A program made the position numbers and the translations under genes. The notes beneath the pieces are model-generated. The model ran no database searches. It had not been told where the DNA came from and was given only the letters and a program-made list of their open reading frames with translations. 43,366 nt of DNA from an uncultured Peptococcaceae bacterium (GTDB taxonomy: Bacteria > Bacillota > Peptococcia > Peptococcales > Peptococcaceae), in contig CALJRU010000021.1 in assembly GCA_937976375.1 (NCBI GenBank), positions 1 through 43,366 of the forward strand. Direction: 5' to 3'. Shown in pieces: positions 24,452 to 33,471 of this stretch (its first letter is position 1; every line of letters starts with the position of its first letter).

Positions 24452-25146
24452 TCACCACCCCACCAACGATAACCGTACCCCCAAACCTTTTCAATATATT
24501 TTGGTTTTGATGGATCTTCTTCGATCTTTTGACGGATGCGGCGAATGTTAACATCCACTATTTTAAAATCACCCACATAGTTATAGCCCCAAACGTTGTT
24601 CAAGATTTCATCGCGGTGCACAGCTTTGTTGGCATTTTCCATGAAGTATTTTACAAGGGAAAACTCAATAGGTGTTAATTCAATTTCTTTGCCATTTTTC
24701 AGGAATCGACGTTCATCAATATTCATCGTGAAAATGCCCGTCACCAATTCTTTGGCATCTTCACCAGCTTCATCCACCTGGATGGACAAACGCCGCAGCA
24801 AGGCGTTGATTCGCGCCAGAAGTTCTTTTGGGCTGAAGGGTTTAACAATATAATCATCCGCACCAGCTTCCAGGCCTTCAATCTTGTTTTCTTCTTGGCC
24901 TTTCGCTGTCAGAATGATCACACCTAATTGCGGATAGGCTTCACGTGCCTTTGCGCAAACTTCAAAACCGTTGATGCCGGGAAGCATCACGTCAAGAAGC
25001 ACAATGTCTACACTGTCATCTAATTTTTCAAGCGCTTCTTCGCCACTCCCTGCTTCTATAACATCAAAATTATTGCGTTTTAAATTCACTTTGATAAAGC
25101 CACGAATGGCTTCTTCGTCTTCTACAACTAAAATCTTATTGGTCAT
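24448..25146 (-). CDS. OmpR/PhoB-family response regulator
   Basis: A 232-residue regulator. The receiver domain has the acidic pair Asp10/Glu11, phospho-acceptor Asp52, Thr80 and Lys102. A C-terminal winged-helix DNA-binding domain follows (LTPIEFSLVKYFMENANKAVHRDEIL ... VDVNIRRIRQKIE, split here). The ATG at 25146 is eight bases after AAGGAGG; an upstream TTG lies before that site. It overlaps the lipoprotein gene by 11 bases and the kinase gene by four, so all three are translationally coupled. It is the cognate regulator of the kinase; targets are unknown. Confidence 0.94.
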   Translation of the reverse strand: MTNKILVVEDEEAIRGFIKVNLKRNNFDVIEAGSGEEALEKLDDSVDIVLLDVMLPGINGFEVCAKAREAYPQLGVIILTAKGQEENKIEGLEAGADDYIVKPFSPKELLARINALLRRLSIQVDEAGEDAKELVTGIFTMNIDERRFLKNGKEIELTPIEFSLVKYFMENANKAVHRDEILNNVWGYNYVGDFKIVDVNIRRIRQKIEEDPSKPKYIEKVWGYGYRWWGGD

Positions 25147-26446
25147 GTTGTTGTCCTCCTTCAATTTGGAAGAGTTGCTTTAAGCCTTCTATATCAATGA
25201 GCTGACCCGCAAATCTATCCGTATTGCACAACGCGTAATAAGCGCGCTGAGAACTTGGAGATGTCCCAAGCGGAATAATCCCCTTCATATTTTCTATTTT
25301 TTCAACCTCTGATGCAGTTTGTGCATAGAGGATAATCGCTGGCTCCGTATTGTTGCCATCATAAAGCCGTACCTGACTGCTGCCTTTATCCGTTACAAAT
25401 TGATAACGCACCGAATCCAAACAGTATTGCGGCAGGACAAACGTATACCCATCGGTGTTGTTTTCCAACACACCGTACACATTTTTTAATGCATTATCAC
25501 CATCCCAGGTTTTCCAGATACGCAGGTAATCCCCCTCGTCTCTGCCTGAAGCTTCAATCGGTTCGATGATTGACTGCACATCAAGAACACCATCGCCTGT
25601 AACGTCAGCAACGATGGCATTGCGCGATGACGCTGTATTCATATAATGCACCAGCCCTGTCATCTGCTCATCGAAGCCATCTTTTTCAGTTGGCAGCAAA
25701 AGTTCCACATTCAAATCGCTGTAGTTGCTGGTACGGATAAAATACAGCCCTTTCTGATCCGCACTGACATTGCCATAAGTCATTTCAAGGCAATTGCCAT
25801 CAAAGCTTTTTTGATAAACAGGGTCGATATTTTCTCCGCCTTCGTAAACAGTAAGGGTGGTTGTCGAAGCGGTGTCATCATAGTCATTGTAGGCACAGAG
25901 TATCGCATTGGTGCCGTCGTTGTTCATATCGACAATGTCAAGGAAAGTGTAGTTCAGCTGACCTACATCAGCAAAGCCATCCCCATTTAATTTGTATACA
26001 GAGAGAACATTATTTCCTCCGATATCAACACCAACACAAGCTTCTTGTGCACCATCATTGTTAAGATCAATCAGTTTAAAATAATCAATGGCGTTGCCAT
26101 ACTGTCGTATTTGATCCAAAATTGTCCATGCGCCGTCATTGCTTTGTTTCATCAGCAAGACCCCTACTTCGTGGCCATTGTTGTTGGACCAAAAAACCAT
26201 TTTTTCCTGTTGTTTATCACCATCAACGTCAAGATCAACGAATGCTGCTGGATTGTCCATGTCTTGTGGCACGACCAAATGCTCGCCATCACTCAAAAAC
26301 GAATTGATCAGTGTGCGTTCAACGTATTCATCCTGATCACTCGCTGGCGGCAAAATCAACGCCGAAGGTTCTTCAAAAAAGACCGAACAGCCACTCAGAG
26401 ATACCATACAAAGCAGCATTGCAAATATTAAGGATAATTTTTTCAT
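25136..26446 (-). CDS. Lipoprotein with DxDxDG (VCBS/FG-GAP-like) repeats, linked to a two-component system
   Basis: A 436-residue predicted lipoprotein. A signal peptide ends in the lipobox LSGC with Cys20 as the lipid-attachment site. The rest is extracytoplasmic. Four Asp-rich loops of the calcium-binding VCBS/FG-GAP type stand at residues 71-77 (DLDVDGD), 127-132 (DLNNDG), 173-178 (DMNNDG) and 281-286 (DVTGDG), suggesting beta-propeller-like blades. It is first in the operon and overlaps the response-regulator start. I do not recognise a named family. A role as ligand-binding or envelope-sensing partner of the kinase is inference from gene order. Confidence 0.82.
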   Translation of the reverse strand: MKKLSLIFAMLLCMVSLSGCSVFFEEPSALILPPASDQDEYVERTLINSFLSDGEHLVVPQDMDNPAAFVDLDVDGDKQQEKMVFWSNNNGHEVGVLLMKQSNDGAWTILDQIRQYGNAIDYFKLIDLNNDGAQEACVGVDIGGNNVLSVYKLNGDGFADVGQLNYTFLDIVDMNNDGTNAILCAYNDYDDTASTTTLTVYEGGENIDPVYQKSFDGNCLEMTYGNVSADQKGLYFIRTSNYSDLNVELLLPTEKDGFDEQMTGLVHYMNTASSRNAIVADVTGDGVLDVQSIIEPIEASGRDEGDYLRIWKTWDGDNALKNVYGVLENNTDGYTFVLPQYCLDSVRYQFVTDKGSSQVRLYDGNNTEPAIILYAQTASEVEKIENMKGIIPLGTSPSSQRAYYALCNTDRFAGQLIDIEGLKQLFQIEGGQQHDQ

Positions 26447-26471
26447 ACGGCCTCCTTTTCATTACCAATCT

Positions 26472-26480
26472 ATTATATCA
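26472..26480 (-). promoter_or_regulatory. Extended -10 promoter of the lipoprotein/two-component operon
   Basis: Minus strand TGATATAAT (perfect -10 at 26472-26477 plus TG), with no clear -35. The same nine bases form the promoter core of the YhgE-like gene at 13341. Confidence 0.6.
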
Positions 26481-26561
26481 TATCTCACAACGCGCGTTTC
26501 GAAAAGGTCCTCGACAAAATTAACACCAAATATCTACATTGTCTTCAAATTTTGACAAAAA

Positions 26562-26598
26562 TAAAAAAGCCGTTTAATGACATGCTTAGGTCACAAAC
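26562..26598 (-). terminator. Terminator of the ABC-importer end of the long gene train
   Basis: A 9-bp stem with one bulged base (26572-26581 with 26590-26598) and eight-base loop, followed in the minus direction by GGC and a six-U run. It starts directly after the permease stop. Confidence 0.7.
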
Positions 26599-26599
26599 A

Positions 26600-27334
26600 T
26601 CACAGCCAGCGGCAGCAATATTTTTCAATAAAATAAATACACTCGTACAGCAGCACACCAAGAAGTGCCATGCCAATTATGCCAGCAAACATATCTGGGT
26701 ATTCTCGACGTTCCATGCCATCTAAAATCAAATACCCCAAGCCATCAAAAGAAGCAAATGTTTCGGCAAAAAACAATACTGCTATTGAACTGCCTACGGA
26801 GATTCTTAAAGAGGTCAAGACTGAAGGCAGACAGGCCGGCAGCAATAAATGCTGAAAAACGTCTGACAATCGACGACTCATGGTGTGCATAGAGTCAACA
26901 CTCTCCTGTGGCAGTTGATGCGCCGCATCGCACACCACCACAAAAATCTGAAAGAAAATGATCAATGTAATCAATACCACTTTCGGCAGATTGCCCAAGC
27001 CAAAAAGCACCACAAGAATTGGCAAGAATACCACTTTTGGCAATGGGTATAAAATTGCCACCAATGGTGTGCTTATTTGATATAGACGTTCAGAGCGTCC
27101 ACATGCCATGCCAAGCGGCACTGCTAATAATACACCTAGCGCCGTACTGCCCAACACGCGCAGTGCACTAATGCAAAATTGCGGCCACATTTTTCCTTCA
27201 ATGCAAAGGTCAACAAATGCTCGAAATGAAGTCACCGGGCCAGGCAAAAACGCTTTATCCAGTGCCATACTGGCAAGCTGCCAGCACAAAAGCAAAAACA
27301 CAGATGCAATCACAATTGATAAAGCTTTCTTCAT
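26600..27334 (-). CDS. ABC transporter permease (SsuC/TauC/NitT type)
   Basis: A 244-residue inner-membrane permease with about six helices. It has the EAA-type cytoplasmic loop near the centre (MHTMSRRLSDVFQHLLLPACLPSVLTSL, split here), typical of binding-protein-dependent transport permeases of the SsuC/ThiX class. I start at the ATG at 27334, which overlaps the ATPase stop as ATGA and follows AAGGAGA; an upstream start would add a 14-residue basic tail. It is last gene of the substrate-binding/ATPase/permease trio. Substrate is unknown; the family covers sulfonates, nitrate, thiamine precursors and riboflavin. Confidence 0.92.
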   Translation of the reverse strand: MKKALSIVIASVFLLLCWQLASMALDKAFLPGPVTSFRAFVDLCIEGKMWPQFCISALRVLGSTALGVLLAVPLGMACGRSERLYQISTPLVAILYPLPKVVFLPILVVLFGLGNLPKVVLITLIIFFQIFVVVCDAAHQLPQESVDSMHTMSRRLSDVFQHLLLPACLPSVLTSLRISVGSSIAVLFFAETFASFDGLGYLILDGMERREYPDMFAGIIGMALLGVLLYECIYFIEKYCCRWL

Positions 27335-28071
27335 TTTGCTGCGTCTCCTTCTAACAATCGTTTTACGCGCGCGCATTGCGCTACAAAAGCTGCCGCATAG
27401 CGTTCCTTTGGCGTCGACGTGTTATCAATAACCATCGGTGCTGTACCATCTTTTCCATAGACCAATAGATGATCACATACATACACAGCTTCTTCAATAC
27501 TGTGCGTTACAAGCACCAATGTGACACCGCTTTCTTCTGACAGCTGCAATACTTCTTCCTGCAATTTTTCACGTGTCAGCGCATCCAACGCTGAAAAAGG
27601 TTCATCCATGAGCAAAACCTTCGGCTCATCAATCAAAGCGCGACCGATTGCTACGCGCTGGCACTGACCACCCGAAAGTTGTGAAGGATACTTGTTTTCT
27701 AAACCTTCAAGCCCAAGGCGTTGCACTTCTCGTGCCACTTTGTCCGCAACGACTCTGCGCGGCGTTTTTTTCAATATCAGCGGCAGCGCAAGATTACTGC
27801 GCACTGTTTTCCAGCGAAACAGTCCATAGTGCTGCTGAATAAAACTAACGCCTGCCATCGGCGCTTCAGCGACTTTTCCTTGACAAACGACAGTCCCTGA
27901 AGATGGTTTCTTCAAACCTGCCAGAAGATATAAAAGAGTCGTTTTTCCACATCCCGAAGGACCAATTAACGCCCATCTTTCATGATCATTTATTTGCCAA
28001 TCAAAATGCGCCAACAATGTGTTGGCGCTTTCAGGATAAGTAAAACCGACATCGGTTAAACAATAAATCAC
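27331..28071 (-). CDS. ABC transporter ATP-binding protein (SsuB/TauB type)
   Basis: The 246-residue ATPase that drives the importer. Walker A GPSGCGKT is at 37-44, Q-loop around Gln79-80, signature LSGGQ at 132-136, Walker B VLLMDE at 152-157, D-loop SALD and H-loop His190. It begins at GTG overlapping the binding-protein stop (GTGA), so translation is coupled. It ends in a four-base overlap with the permease. Confidence 0.95.
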   Translation of the reverse strand: MIYCLTDVGFTYPESANTLLAHFDWQINDHERWALIGPSGCGKTTLLYLLAGLKKPSSGTVVCQGKVAEAPMAGVSFIQQHYGLFRWKTVRSNLALPLILKKTPRRVVADKVAREVQRLGLEGLENKYPSQLSGGQCQRVAIGRALIDEPKVLLMDEPFSALDALTREKLQEEVLQLSEESGVTLVLVTHSIEEAVYVCDHLLVYGKDGTAPMVIDNTSTPKERYAAAFVAQCARVKRLLEGDAAK

Positions 28072-29093
28072 TTTGATTCCTCTTTCACATAAGATGTGTC
28101 GACAAGGTCATGGTAACTATACACCTTATCGAGCAGCTGGTTTTCCACCATCCATGCTTCCAGACGGGCCACTTCCTGCTCGCTTGGCACCGCGCCTGGC
28201 GTAAAGGTTGGCATTGGATAATCTTCTTGTAATTGTTCAGGCACCTTTGCCTTTTCCATTAAGAGTTCACGATATTTATCTGGATTTTCATTGATATCGG
28301 TCATGGCTTGGAAAAGCACATTCATAAATTTATCCAGCGTGCCCTTATTATTATCGATAAAATCGTCAGTTGCAAGGTAGACCGACTGAGAGTAATTTTC
28401 ATCCAAAGTGGTGTCATCAATGACACTAATACCACCATTGGCAAGTGCAAATGCTGCAAGTGGATCCGGTAAAATGGCTGCGTCAATATCATTACCCTGA
28501 AGCAATGTTTCCACACGCAGCATCAAATCTGGCATGTTGACCAATTCAATGCTGTCCGCATCAAGGTTATAGTATTTTTCATACTGATCCATCAGATATT
28601 CCATCATCGTATTGGTCGAAATCGCCACACGTTTTCCTTCAAGATCTTCAGGCTTCGTGATCCCACTATTTGGTGCTGCCACTACAACGAAACGGCCTTC
28701 CTGCTGCGTAGCACCAAAGGCCAAACTTACCACTTTGGTGTTGGTATCAGCTTTTTTCATCAAGCTCTGCACAATCATGTCGTTCATCACAACATCCAAT
28801 TCTCCAGCTTCCACAGCTTTCGATTGATCGGAGCTGCTGGCAAAAGGATAGATTTCAACATTCAAGCCAGCATCAGCAAACATGTTTTCTTGTTCTGCAG
28901 CAAAAATTGGCAAACTATCTGCAATACTGAGCACGCCAACTCGAACGACATTGCTTGATTGTTCTTCCGATGCAGGCGGCGCACTTGATGGTGCACTTCC
29001 TGCTGGCGCGTCATTATTGCCGCAGGCAATCAAACCGGCGGCCATGGCTCCACAAAGGAGCAGTGCAGTTGCTTTTTTCATCCACTTTCTCAT
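28068..29093 (-). CDS. ABC transporter substrate-binding lipoprotein (NMT1/SsuA-like)
   Basis: A 341-residue lipoprotein. The signal peptide ends in GLIAC with Cys24 as the anchor, followed by a Ser/Pro/Ala-rich linker. The mature part has the periplasmic-binding type 2 pattern of the NMT1/THI5 and SsuA group: VVRVGVLSIADSLPIFAAEQ, then ELDVVMNDM, LEGKRVAIS and DIDAAILPDPLAAFA. The ligand cannot be predicted; no riboswitch or biosynthetic gene is beside it. It follows the Nif3-like gene by 20 bases without a terminator, so it seems to be transcribed as the tail of the cydDC train. Confidence 0.9.
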   Translation of the reverse strand: MRKWMKKATALLLCGAMAAGLIACGNNDAPAGSAPSSAPPASEEQSSNVVRVGVLSIADSLPIFAAEQENMFADAGLNVEIYPFASSSDQSKAVEAGELDVVMNDMIVQSLMKKADTNTKVVSLAFGATQQEGRFVVVAAPNSGITKPEDLEGKRVAISTNTMMEYLMDQYEKYYNLDADSIELVNMPDLMLRVETLLQGNDIDAAILPDPLAAFALANGGISVIDDTTLDENYSQSVYLATDDFIDNNKGTLDKFMNVLFQAMTDINENPDKYRELLMEKAKVPEQLQEDYPMPTFTPGAVPSEQEVARLEAWMVENQLLDKVYSYHDLVDTSYVKEESK

Positions 29094-29113
29094 ATTTCAA
29101 TCATCCCCCAAAA

Positions 29114-30217
29114 TTAACGATATTGAATAAAATTTTCTTCTTTCTTTGAAATCGTCACATCCAACTCAGCACCGTACGCATCTGTCAAAAACGATGACAA
29201 ACGCGATAAAACCGGCCGTTCACCAGCGTAATGTGAAACATCAACCATTGGCAAACCAAGTTCCACTGCCTGCTGAGCATCGTGATATTTCATGTCCCCT
29301 GTTACATAAACATCTGCGCCAAGCTGTTTTGCGCGATGAAGGAATTCCGTGGCGCTGCCGCCACAGAGCGCCACACGTTCTACCAAACCATCAGCCGGAC
29401 CGGCAAATGATACAACAGGCAGTTCGAGGGCTTTTTTTACGTCTTCCAGCCATTCCGAAAAAACTTTTGGCTGCGGCAATCGTCCCACACGTCCCAAGCT
29501 TTCACGCACAGCACTTGCCTTATTAACAAGTACATCATACGCTGGTTCTTCATAAGGATGTGCCTGATGCAGGGCTGACAGCACCGCGTTCAGTGCATCA
29601 TGATCAACCAAAACTTCAAGCCGCGCCTCTTGTACATGCTCCACGGTGCCAACATGACCAATATATGGCTCCGCACCTTCTAACGGACAGAACTGACCCT
29701 GACCAGTTACCGTCCAGGCACAAGCGCCATAATCACCCTGTCGGCCCGCTCCAGCTGCAAACAACGTTTCTTTCACGGTCTCAAGATGACTCAATGGCAC
29801 AAAAACCACCACCTTGTAGCGAGGCTGTACCAATGTTTCTTCCAAGCCTTCAACGTCTACCAATCCCAAGCGCTCAGCAAGAACATCATTCACGCCGCCG
29901 CGCGCAATGTCAAGATTGGTGTGCGCCGCGTAAAGCGCAATATCATGCTTTAAGCAAAGCTGGCTCATACGCCCTATAGCAGTATCTGTACGCAATGACT
30001 TGACGCCTTTAAAGATAAAGGGATGATGCGTGACGATCAAATCTGCATGCATTTTGACAGCTTCCTCGACCACGGTCAATGACGGTGTCAGTGCTAACAG
30101 CACACGCTTTACCTCCGCATCGGGGTCACCGATTTGCAAACCAATATTATCCCAGTCTTCTTTAAGCATTGGCGGCGCCAAGCGTTCCAACTGATTCATA
30201 ATATCCTTCACTCGCAT
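29114..30217 (-). CDS. Nif3-like dinuclear metal centre protein (DUF34/YqfO)
   Basis: A 367-residue member of the Nif3/DUF34 family. The metal-binding residues are visible: THHPFIF (His64, His65), an AAHTNLD segment and the C-terminal DVSHYAGE. The middle holds the PII-like insertion of the YqfO subtype (AHPYEEPAYDVL). Databases often label it GTP cyclohydrolase 1 type 2, which I would treat with caution; the cellular role is unsettled. It overlaps trmK by ten bases, and this pairing (trmK-nif3) is widely conserved in Bacillota. Confidence 0.93.
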   Translation of the reverse strand: MRVKDIMNQLERLAPPMLKEDWDNIGLQIGDPDAEVKRVLLALTPSLTVVEEAVKMHADLIVTHHPFIFKGVKSLRTDTAIGRMSQLCLKHDIALYAAHTNLDIARGGVNDVLAERLGLVDVEGLEETLVQPRYKVVVFVPLSHLETVKETLFAAGAGRQGDYGACAWTVTGQGQFCPLEGAEPYIGHVGTVEHVQEARLEVLVDHDALNAVLSALHQAHPYEEPAYDVLVNKASAVRESLGRVGRLPQPKVFSEWLEDVKKALELPVVSFAGPADGLVERVALCGGSATEFLHRAKQLGADVYVTGDMKYHDAQQAVELGLPMVDVSHYAGERPVLSRLSSFLTDAYGAELDVTISKKEENFIQYR

Positions 30218-30906
30218 GATCGTTCACTCCTTAACCCATCCCACAATTTCAGCAAACGCTCATACCTTACAGAGAGATCACGATGGCTTTTCACCAACGG
30301 TGCCCACGCATCCAATAAGCGTTCATCATTCTTCCAGCGTTCTTCAAAATACGCCCTCGTCACATCATCACACTGCGTTCGCAACGCGATGCCAAAATAC
30401 AAATCGATTTCACTATAAGCAAAAGCCATTGGTTGATGCTCCAATGTAAACACTTCGTAGAAATGCCCATTGTCATAGACCACCATTTCTTTTCCCACTG
30501 CAAAACCATTTTCCATGCCCCAACGCCGTAACAGCCACGGCGCCACATTTGGTGACACCACAATGCGTTGAAGCTGCGCCACAACATCAGGCTGAGCGGA
30601 TAAAATATCCACCATCAAACCAGCACCCATTCCCGCCAAGGTAACAACGTCCACTTCGCCAGGCGACAGCGCTGAAAGCCCATCACCCAAACGCAAATCC
30701 AATAAAGACAAATCCACATCGGCACGAGCAGCATTTTTTCTTGCTGCTTCCAAAGGCCCCTCATTGATGTCACAGCCTATGGCATGTGTCACGCGCTTGC
30801 GTTCAAGCAAAGCAATCGGCAGGTAAGCATGGTCGCATCCGATGTCTGCCATTCGCACCTCGTCAGGCACAAACGACGCAACGGCTTCCAATCGTTTTGA
30901 CAACAT
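30208..30906 (-). CDS. trmK: tRNA (adenine(22)-N1)-methyltransferase TrmK
   Basis: A 232-residue SAM-dependent enzyme that methylates A22 in the D-arm of tRNAs, typical of Gram-positives. The motif DIGCDHAYLP is at 21-30, followed by the family's TLAGMGAGLM segment and VVSPNVAPWLLRRW. I use the ATG at 30906, seven bases after AGGAG; a GTG just before it is too close. It is followed by the Nif3-like gene with a ten-base overlap, and lies ten bases after pgeF... in transcription order pgeF, trmK, nif3. Confidence 0.94.
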   Translation of the reverse strand: MLSKRLEAVASFVPDEVRMADIGCDHAYLPIALLERKRVTHAIGCDINEGPLEAARKNAARADVDLSLLDLRLGDGLSALSPGEVDVVTLAGMGAGLMVDILSAQPDVVAQLQRIVVSPNVAPWLLRRWGMENGFAVGKEMVVYDNGHFYEVFTLEHQPMAFAYSEIDLYFGIALRTQCDDVTRAYFEERWKNDERLLDAWAPLVKSHRDLSVRYERLLKLWDGLRSERSCE

Positions 30907-30916
30907 CACGTTTCTC

Positions 30917-31732
30917 CTATTTCAACATTATAAACGCAGCCTGGCGGCCAACTTCTCCACCAAAGCGACGGCGATGGGAGAAAAACAGATCATCCCGAGC
31001 AAATGTCGAAAGATCCACCAGCGTGATATTGTCACGCAATACCCCAATCGTTGTCAATTGATCGATATTGGCTTGCCAGATGTCAAATAGATACTTTCCA
31101 TTTTTACGCGGCTTTAACAACCTTTTCGGCACCACTGCATGTGCAGCAACAGCATCCGCCACTTCCTGACCAACTTCAAAATGATCCGGATCAATGGCTG
31201 GACCAACAGCTGCCAACAATTCTCCTGGCTCCGTTCCGTATGCATGCTGCATGGCCTTCACTGTTTCCATAACAATGCCTGCCACTGTCCCGCGCCAGCC
31301 AGCATGGCAGGCACCAATGGCACGATGCGTTGGATCGTAAAACAAAACTGGCACGCAGTCTGCATAAGTGACAAACAACGCACGACGCGGCACGTTTGTA
31401 ATCATGCCATCTGCATCTCCCAAGGCATCTGTTGGCGAATGAAAACCTTTGCCGCCATCCTTGGCACCCACTTCGAGCACTTTATTGGAGTGAATAAAAT
31501 GCAGACTGACCACTTCCTTTGGACTAATGCCAAAATTTGTCACAAAACGGTCACGGTTGCTGCGCACGGTCATGATATCATCACCCGTATGCAGCCCCAG
31601 GTTCAGTGATTGATAAGGAAAATCACTGCGTCCACCATGACGTGTAGAAAAAGCGTGGATAATATCCGGTGCGTTGGCCAATGCGTCCGCTTCGACCCAG
31701 ACAAAACCATTATTTGTTTGCAATTGATACAT
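30917..31732 (-). CDS. pgeF: Laccase-domain purine nucleoside phosphorylase (YlmD/YfiH family)
   Basis: A 271-residue protein of the YlmD/YfiH family, originally called multicopper polyphenol oxidase and later shown to act on purine nucleosides with zinc. The metal-site residues are present: His81 (HFIHSNKV), Cys126 (YADCVPVL) and His143 (CHAGWRGT). The ATG at 31732 follows GAGGAGGAG by four bases; an upstream start would ignore that site. It begins 11 bases after the cydC stop and precedes trmK by ten bases, so it is in the same transcript as cydDC. Confidence 0.92.
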   Translation of the reverse strand: MYQLQTNNGFVWVEADALANAPDIIHAFSTRHGGRSDFPYQSLNLGLHTGDDIMTVRSNRDRFVTNFGISPKEVVSLHFIHSNKVLEVGAKDGGKGFHSPTDALGDADGMITNVPRRALFVTYADCVPVLFYDPTHRAIGACHAGWRGTVAGIVMETVKAMQHAYGTEPGELLAAVGPAIDPDHFEVGQEVADAVAAHAVVPKRLLKPRKNGKYLFDIWQANIDQLTTIGVLRDNITLVDLSTFARDDLFFSHRRRFGGEVGRQAAFIMLK

Positions 31733-31743
31733 GATTCTCCTCC

Positions 31744-33471
31744 TCAAAATTGTGATTGTTCAATGTCATACAAGGCCCGATAATGGCCGTTAGAATTGGC
31801 AAGGAGCCGCTCATGCGATCCCTGCTCAATGATTCTACCATACGAAAGAACGTATGAAAAGTCAAGCTTATCTAACATTTCTAAACTATGGCTAATGACA
31901 ATCATGGTTCGGCCTTCACCCCATGCCAAAAGGCGCATAAAGATGCGTTCTGACAGACGTTTATCAAGCTTCTGCAAGGCTTCATCAAGAATAACAATTT
32001 TCGGTTCACACACCACCATGCGCGCAATAGCCAGACGCTGGCGCTGACCGCCCGAAAACATGGCTGCATTTTCTGCCAGCACAGCATCCAGCCCTTCCGG
32101 CAACGCCTGCACAATCTCATCCAATTCCACCATGGCCAGCGCCTGCCAAATCGCTTCATCACTGACCGACGGATTGGCAAGCTGCATATTCTCACGAATC
32201 GTTGTATAGAAGAAATAACTTTCCTGATCGACACTCGCTACCGTATGATGGAGCGTTTCGCGATCAATCTCTGAATAATCGCAGCCGCCGAGCGTCAGCC
32301 GGCCACCATCAATTTTCCACAATCCAGAAAAAATGCGCGCCAACGACGATTTCCCGCTGCCGCTTTCGCCGACAATCGCCACATGCTGCCCCTGAGGAAT
32401 TGTGAGTGTTAAGTCTTCAATAAATCGACGACCTTCCTGATGATAGTGAAAATCCACATTTTCAGCCACGATTTCTAACGATTGCGGAAGAACCGTTTTC
32501 AATGGTGTCAAAGGCGCCGATGTTTCGTACACGGTCCTCATTTCCTCGGCAGCCGCTAAAGACTCATCCATTTGCAGTACTGCCTCCGGCATCTGCAATA
32601 CCGCTTCATAACTTGCCAGCACCAAAAGTGCCAGCATGGCCACATCGACTCCTGGCAAGCAGCCCTCGCGCACAGAAGGAATCATCATCCATAAGGCAAG
32701 CAGCATGCTGAGATGACTGAGCGCAAAAGTCAAACGGCTGATCAGTTTCTTCTTTAAACTCATGCGCATGTGCAGCAAAGTAAACTTTTGTACCATTTCT
32801 CGCATCGAGCACTGTACATCGGCAAGCTTGCCAAAGAGATGAAGATCGACAAGCCCCTTCTTATAATCCAGAAATTGTTCAGACAGCGCTGCCTGCCACT
32901 CCGACGCCTGATATTTTTTGGCACGTCCACCAGAAACTGCTGCTACTGGTACCAAAATTCCAGCCACCAATTGGCCAATCAGCAACATAGGAATAAGCGC
33001 TGGTTCAAAAAACGCTAGAAACAACGCACAAACCGTATAAATGAATAAACTGCCCAAGGGCACCGACACTGCTTTCAGATAAAAAAACTGCAGCACGTTA
33101 ATATCTGTGACAAATTGATTGTACAGTTTTCCCTGCGCATAATTCGGAAACGCATCCGGCACCAATGGTTCCAAGTGATCATAAAAATCTTTGCGCAAAT
33201 GCCCCAAGATACGGAATGCAATGCTGTGATTCAACAATCGCTCCGCATAGCGCAGCAATGCACGGCTAATGCCAAAAAAGCGCACGCCTGTAATCAAAGG
33301 CATTAAAAGCAGCACCTCCGGCATCAATGCCGCTTTAGATAACAGCAAGCCAGACGTCGCCAACAATCCCACATTGCCCAATACTGTCAGCGCCACCAAA
33401 AGACTGCCTAAGAGCACGCGCCAGCGATAGGGCTTCAACAGCTGCATCAGCCAAACAATCGTTTTACGCAT
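31744..33471 (-). CDS. cydC: Thiol/heme exporter subunit CydC
   Basis: Half of the CydDC heterodimeric ABC exporter needed to assemble cytochrome bd. It has 575 residues when started at the ATG at 33471, which has a GGGGG site about nine bases upstream and overlaps cydD by eight bases. Six helices fill the N-terminal half; the ATPase half has Walker A GESGSGKSS, signature FSGGQRQR and Walker B IVILDE. Pro after the catalytic Glu is replaced (LDEALQKLD). Gene order cydD-cydC downstream of cydAB supports the assignment over a generic multidrug exporter. Confidence 0.9.
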   Translation of the reverse strand: MRKTIVWLMQLLKPYRWRVLLGSLLVALTVLGNVGLLATSGLLLSKAALMPEVLLLMPLITGVRFFGISRALLRYAERLLNHSIAFRILGHLRKDFYDHLEPLVPDAFPNYAQGKLYNQFVTDINVLQFFYLKAVSVPLGSLFIYTVCALFLAFFEPALIPMLLIGQLVAGILVPVAAVSGGRAKKYQASEWQAALSEQFLDYKKGLVDLHLFGKLADVQCSMREMVQKFTLLHMRMSLKKKLISRLTFALSHLSMLLALWMMIPSVREGCLPGVDVAMLALLVLASYEAVLQMPEAVLQMDESLAAAEEMRTVYETSAPLTPLKTVLPQSLEIVAENVDFHYHQEGRRFIEDLTLTIPQGQHVAIVGESGSGKSSLARIFSGLWKIDGGRLTLGGCDYSEIDRETLHHTVASVDQESYFFYTTIRENMQLANPSVSDEAIWQALAMVELDEIVQALPEGLDAVLAENAAMFSGGQRQRLAIARMVVCEPKIVILDEALQKLDKRLSERIFMRLLAWGEGRTMIVISHSLEMLDKLDFSYVLSYGRIIEQGSHERLLANSNGHYRALYDIEQSQF

